Shown piece by piece: positions 60,661-64,000 of a DNA stretch of 64,000 bases. The DNA comes from Solanum dulcamara. Taxonomy: Eukaryota > Streptophyta > Magnoliopsida > Solanales > Solanaceae. Position 1 is the stretch's first letter; each line of letters starts with the position of its first letter. Below the pieces are notes generated by a model. The model had not been told where the DNA came from, did no database searches, and saw nothing but the letters and a program-made list of their open reading frames with translations. The position numbers and the translations under genes are program-made. The stretch is taken from positions 14,578,501 to 14,642,500 of the forward strand of contig NC_077247.1 in assembly GCF_947179165.1 (NCBI RefSeq), given 5' to 3'.

Positions 60661-61436
60661 ATGACCCCGACATAAGCTCTTGGTGATGGATTTAGGGATC
60701 AAGATATTGAGGAAAAAGAAGGTCGGGGATGACCGACCTAGGATCAGATGGGGGAGTTTGACCATGACTAGCGCCCTAGAGATGGGAGAGAAATAGAAAG
60801 ATATGGGGGCCTAGGATAGTAGTGGGGATGCGAACACTATATGGGATAGGAAGGCTAGTTGTATTAGGGTTGTAGCAAGAGAAGTGTTGGGAGTCTCGAT
60901 AGGTAGCCGTGGCCGGCACCGAAGGGACTGGTGGTGGAATGGAGAAGTGCAAGGGAAGGTGGAAGCAAAGAAGATAGCATATGCGAAGCTGATAGAAAGC
61001 AAGGATGAGGTAGAGAAGTGGATGAATAGGGAACTTTATAAGATAGCGAGGAAGGAGGTGAAGTCGGCAGTTTCGATGGGAAAAACGACAGCTTTTGAAC
61101 TCCTTTATGCTGAACTAGAAGAGAAAGGCAGGGATAGGAAATTATTTAAGCTAGCCAGGATACGGGAGCGAAGGGTATGTGATGTGGATCAAGTGAAGTG
61201 CATTAAGGACGAGCATGGAAAAGCATTGGCAGAAGAGACCCTTATTAAACAGAGATGGCAGTCATACTTCCATAAACTTTTGAACAAATAAGAAGACAGA
61301 GAGATTGTATTGGGAGATTTGGAATATACAGAGAGGCTTCACGATAGTGAGTGCTATGCGTAGGATGCGCTAGGGAAGAGAGACCGAACCTAACGAGATT
61401 CTTGGTGAGTTTTGGAAGAGCACAAGCTCGGTAGGT
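60661..61436 (+). pseudogene. LINE linker between endonuclease and RT
   Basis: Frame 60884-61291 (135 residues) has WWWNGEVQGKVEAKK, then a basic helix-rich stretch and DQVKCIKDEHGKAL and IKQRWQSYFHKLLN, the usual RTE linker. It stops before GDLEYTERLHD, and a short frame change leads to the RT at 61437. Confidence 0.85.
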
Positions 61437-62625
61437 TTGGAGTGGCTGACTAGGTTATTTAATATCATCTTTAGAACAGCAACGATGCCTGAAGAATGGA
61501 GGTCGAGCGTACTGATCCCTCTATACAAAAACAAGAGAGATATCCAGAGTTGTAACAGCTATAGAGGTATCAAGCTTCTAAGCCATACTATGAAAGTGTG
61601 GAAAAGAGTGATGAAGATGAGGGTTAGGAGAGGCGTGTCTATTTCAGAGAACCAGTTCGGATTTATGCCGGGATGCTTAACTATTGAAGCCATCAATCTT
61701 ATAAGGAGACTGGTGGAGCAGTATAGGGAGAGAAAGAGGGACTTGCATATGGTATTCATCGATCTAGAAATGGCTTATGATAAAGTTCCACGAGAAATAC
61801 TATGGAGATGTTTGGAGGCTAAAGGTGTACCAGTGGCGTACATTATAGTGATCAAGAATATGTATGAGGGTGCCAAAACTAGGGTAAGGACAGTAGGAGG
61901 GGACTCAAAGCACTTCCCAATTGTGATAGGGTTACATCAAGGATCATCCCTTAGCCCATTTTTATTTTCCTTGGTGATGGATGGATTGACACGGCAAATT
62001 CAAGGTGAGGTGCCATGGTGTATGCTTTTTGCAGATGACATAGTCCTAATTGATGATACTCGTAGTGGAGTTAACGCTAAGCTGGAGGATTGGAGACACA
62101 ACCTAGAGTCTAAAGGGTTTACGCTGAGTAGGACCAAGACAGAGTACTTAGAGTGCAAGTTCAGTGAGACACCTCAAGAGGTTGACGCGGAAGTTAGGCT
62201 TGGTGACCAGGCCATCCAAAAGAAAGGTAGTTTCAAGTACCTTGGTTCTATCATGCAAGGCAGTGGGGAGATTGACGATGATGTCACACACCATATTGGG
62301 ACAGGGTGGATAAAATGGAGGCTCGCTTTCGGGGTGCTCTATGATAAGAAGGTGCCACCACAACTTAAGGGCAAGTTCTACAAAGTGGTTGTTAGACCGG
62401 CTATGTTATATGGGGCGGAGTGTTGGCCAATTAAGGCCTATCACATTTAAAAGATGAAAATAGACGAGATGAGAATGTTGATATGGATGTGTGGGCATAC
62501 TAGGAGCGACGGGATTAGAAATGAGGCTATTCGGGACAAGGTAGGAGTGGCCTTGGTGGAAGACAAGATGCGGGAAATGCAACTTAGGTGGTTTGGGCAT
62601 GTGAAGATGAGAGACATAGATGCCT
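61437..62625 (+). pseudogene. LINE reverse transcriptase, long open frame with a late stop
   Basis: An open frame of 337 residues (61437-62450) covers most of [75 protein letters not shown] (first catalytic aspartate), [20 protein letters not shown], and [13 protein letters not shown] near 62026 (catalytic FADD intact), [29 protein letters not shown] replaces the glutamine of an HVQ-like site at 62448-62450. The frame then continues [20 protein letters not shown] and [11 protein letters not shown] to two stops near 62625. The first methionine is probably not the true start. Confidence 0.92.
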
Positions 62626-63159
62626 AGTGAGGAGGTGTGAGAGGCTGTTCATGGATAGTTTCAGAAGAGGTAGGGTAGGCCAAAGAAATATTGGGGAGAG
62701 GTGATTAGATAAGACATGACGCAGTTACAGCTTACCGAGGACATAACCTTAGATAGGAGTGTGTGGAGGACACACATTAGGGTAGAAGGCTAGTACATAG
62801 TCTCGTTATCCTACCCTATTCATAGGCACATTAGCGCACTATAATTTCCTTTGTGGAGGACTCTAATTAGGATAAAAAGCTAGGTGATTCATCTTTTGCA
62901 CCATAGTAGTTGTAGTTTTGCTCATTGTTTATTGCCATTTGATTTCTGTATTGTATTGATGTTTATAGTTGTGGCGCTATTGTACATTGACTATCATATT
63001 TATCTTATCTTATCTTATTTATTTATAGTAGTTAATTCCCCTTTCTCCCCATACCATTCTACCATGACTTTCTTATTTTTTGTTATTCCTTGTTTTCATC
63101 TTATTTTCGATATGTTTGTCCTTATCTGACTTTTTATCTTGGTTTCCTCTCTTAAAGCC

Positions 63160-63277
63160 GAGGGTCTTTCAGAAATAGCCACCCTACCTTTTAAGGTGGG
63201 GGTTAGGTCTGCGTATACTCTACCCTCCCCAAACCCCACATTGTGGGATTATACTGGGTTTATTGTTGTTGTTGTTG
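63160..63277 (+). other. LINE 3' tail shared with TS-type SINE
   Basis: GCCGAGGGTCTTTCAGAAAT leads through GGTGGGGGTTAGGTCTGCG to CCCCACATTGTGGGATTATA and (TTG)n. The same words close the insertion at 665-877. SINEs often borrow the 3' end of a partner LINE to be recognised by its RT. Confidence 0.8.
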
Positions 63278-63403
63278 TATTATTCACTTTTTTCTTCTGC
63301 TTATGATGGTCCGTTGTCTATGGTTTTCGACTGTGGGGTTAGGCTTACCTACTGGTGGGTTGATAGTAGGTGCCATCATGACCTAAGAAATCGGGTCGTG
63401 ACA

Positions 63404-63664
63404 CTGTTGCAGTCTGCTTCGAAGACTAGGTGAGCACTTGACGTTTAGGGATCATTTCTATCTCCTTCAGTATGGATGACCCCCCATCTTTTGCCTTCTG
63501 AGACTAGTTAGTTTTTGTCTATATTTCCGGTCCACTTTTGGACTTGTACTCATCTTTTATTTTGAAGTAGATCTGTACTTGTGACTTTCAAGTTCTGGGA
63601 GGGATCTTTAGTTATATATATCATGTTTTAGTTTTGCTTCCACTCATTTATTCTGTGTAGGTTG
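63404..63664 (+). repeat. Family-R LTR fragment
   Basis: Collinear with R1-2 at about 29695-29935 (TTGCAGCAGTCTG; GGACTTGTACTC; TGTACTTGTGACTTTCAAG). It starts abruptly after R1-3 ends, so R1-3 appears to have landed in, or joined, another family-R copy. It has no gene. Confidence 0.6.
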
Positions 63665-63720
63665 TGTTGACACACAATTTTGACTGACCTAAAACCCACT
63701 TTTGGGCTGCTATTTAGATT
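63665..63720 (+). repeat. Possible LTR start of another element
   Basis: TGTTGACACACAATTTTGAC resembles the LTR start of Tat/Ogre-type elements as I remember it. The rest is outside the window, so this stays open. Confidence 0.3.
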
Positions 63721-63779
63721 GAGTAAGTATTCTAAAACTTTTTTATTTTATTTTTTATTTTAAGTCTATTTAGATAAAT

Positions 63780-64000
63780 TACATATCTTGGTGTTCATAA
63801 TTTTCAAAATATTATTATTGTTAATATTAATTCTATTATTTTTATTATTATTATTTATATAATTATTAATGAATTTATTACTGTTTATATAATTATTAAT
63901 TATTTTATAATTCTTAATTTTCGAATAATAATTTTTGTACATTCAAATTTTATGTTTTATCCAAATTTTATTATTATTATTATTATTGTTATTATTATTA
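63780..64000. repeat. (ATT)n-rich tract
   Basis: Long interrupted runs of ATT and TTA reach the window end. No gene is seen. Confidence 0.85.

Larger units (their letters stand above)
59885..63277 (+). mobile_element. RTE-type LINE with 13-bp target duplication
   Basis: A 3.4-kb element with endonuclease and reverse transcriptase on the plus strand and a (TTG)n tail. It is flanked by TATTATTCATTTT (59872-59884) and TATTATTCACTTT (63278-63290), a target duplication with one change. The start is close to the usual RTE 5' end (a GGGACGGGGACGGGG stretch at 59921-59935), so it may be nearly full length. Stops and frameshifts in the endonuclease and after the RT make it inactive. Confidence 0.88.
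56890..63403 (+). repeat. Family-R LTR copy R1-3, holding a SINE fragment and a LINE
   Basis: It starts TGTAATGACCATC and ends GGGTCGTGACA. Blocks 56890-59770 and 63291-63403 make about 3.0 kb of LTR. It shares with R1-2 and R1-1 the order GGCACT-GTTTGGTTGCC, GACTTTGGTCAAC, CCATTTTTGACCCAATTTTG-like and ACCTACTGGTGGGTT. It follows an internal spacer, so it is a 3' LTR. Inside are a 50-bp doublet (58232-58307) and a 36-bp array (58628-58795). Confidence 0.75.

Overview
This window looks like about 64 kb of plant heterochromatin, most likely from a Solanaceae species. The evidence is a SINE/LINE 3' tail of the tobacco TS type ending in (TTG)n, a 3' fragment of an Au-type SINE, initiator-tRNA-Met primer sites (TGGTATCAGAGC), and Ty3/Gypsy gag and pol wording typical of that family. 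The species is inferred, not shown. I found no intact host gene, tRNA, rRNA or CRISPR. Almost every base falls in a decayed and often nested transposable element, and the long open frames are remnants of gag-pol, LINE reverse transcriptase or open stretches inside LTRs.

Layout. 1-4087: minus-strand Gypsy element G0 (gag and protease remnant, carrying a SINE-like insertion, then its 5' LTR). 4088-5848: remnant of a hAT DNA transposon. 5849-40507: minus-strand Gypsy element G1 (3' LTR, integrase, RNase H, RT, protease, end of gag) cut by three insertions. The first insertion is R1-1, a 9456-26537 family-R LTR that itself holds a complete 9.4-kb LTR element (11686-21115, duplication CATAT) and a related solo LTR (22405-25971, duplication TTCTA). 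The second is R1-2, a family-R LTR (26965-30069). The third is the two-LTR Gypsy element G2 (31226-40054). 40508-42509: a 58-bp tandem repeat and an inverted family-R fragment. 42521-46990: plus-strand Gypsy fragments G3 and G4 around a 2.2-kb LTR. 46990-53218: plus-strand Athila-type element (LTR end, primer site, gag, protease, RT) with a rearranged LTR in its leader. 53219-54765: a G2-type LTR fragment. 54766-63403: 3' part of a family-R element and its 3' LTR (R1-3), which holds an Au-SINE fragment and an RTE-type LINE with a 13-bp target duplication. 63404-64000: more family-R sequence, a possible further LTR start, and an (ATT)-rich tract.

The elements do not work together as a pathway. 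Their relations are historical: who inserted into whom. The order readable from the breaks is hAT, then G1, then R1-1, R1-2 and G2, with the 9.4-kb element and the solo LTR landing inside R1-1 later. I did not find a convincing new biological system. The best leads are G-box clusters beside TATA boxes in one LTR family, an LTR end joined head-on to the interior of a like LTR (possible autointegration), in-frame 45-bp arrays in LTRs, CGGTCCG-type palindromic words shared by unrelated LTRs, and the SINE/LINE tail sharing. LTR ends without duplications are estimates by eye.
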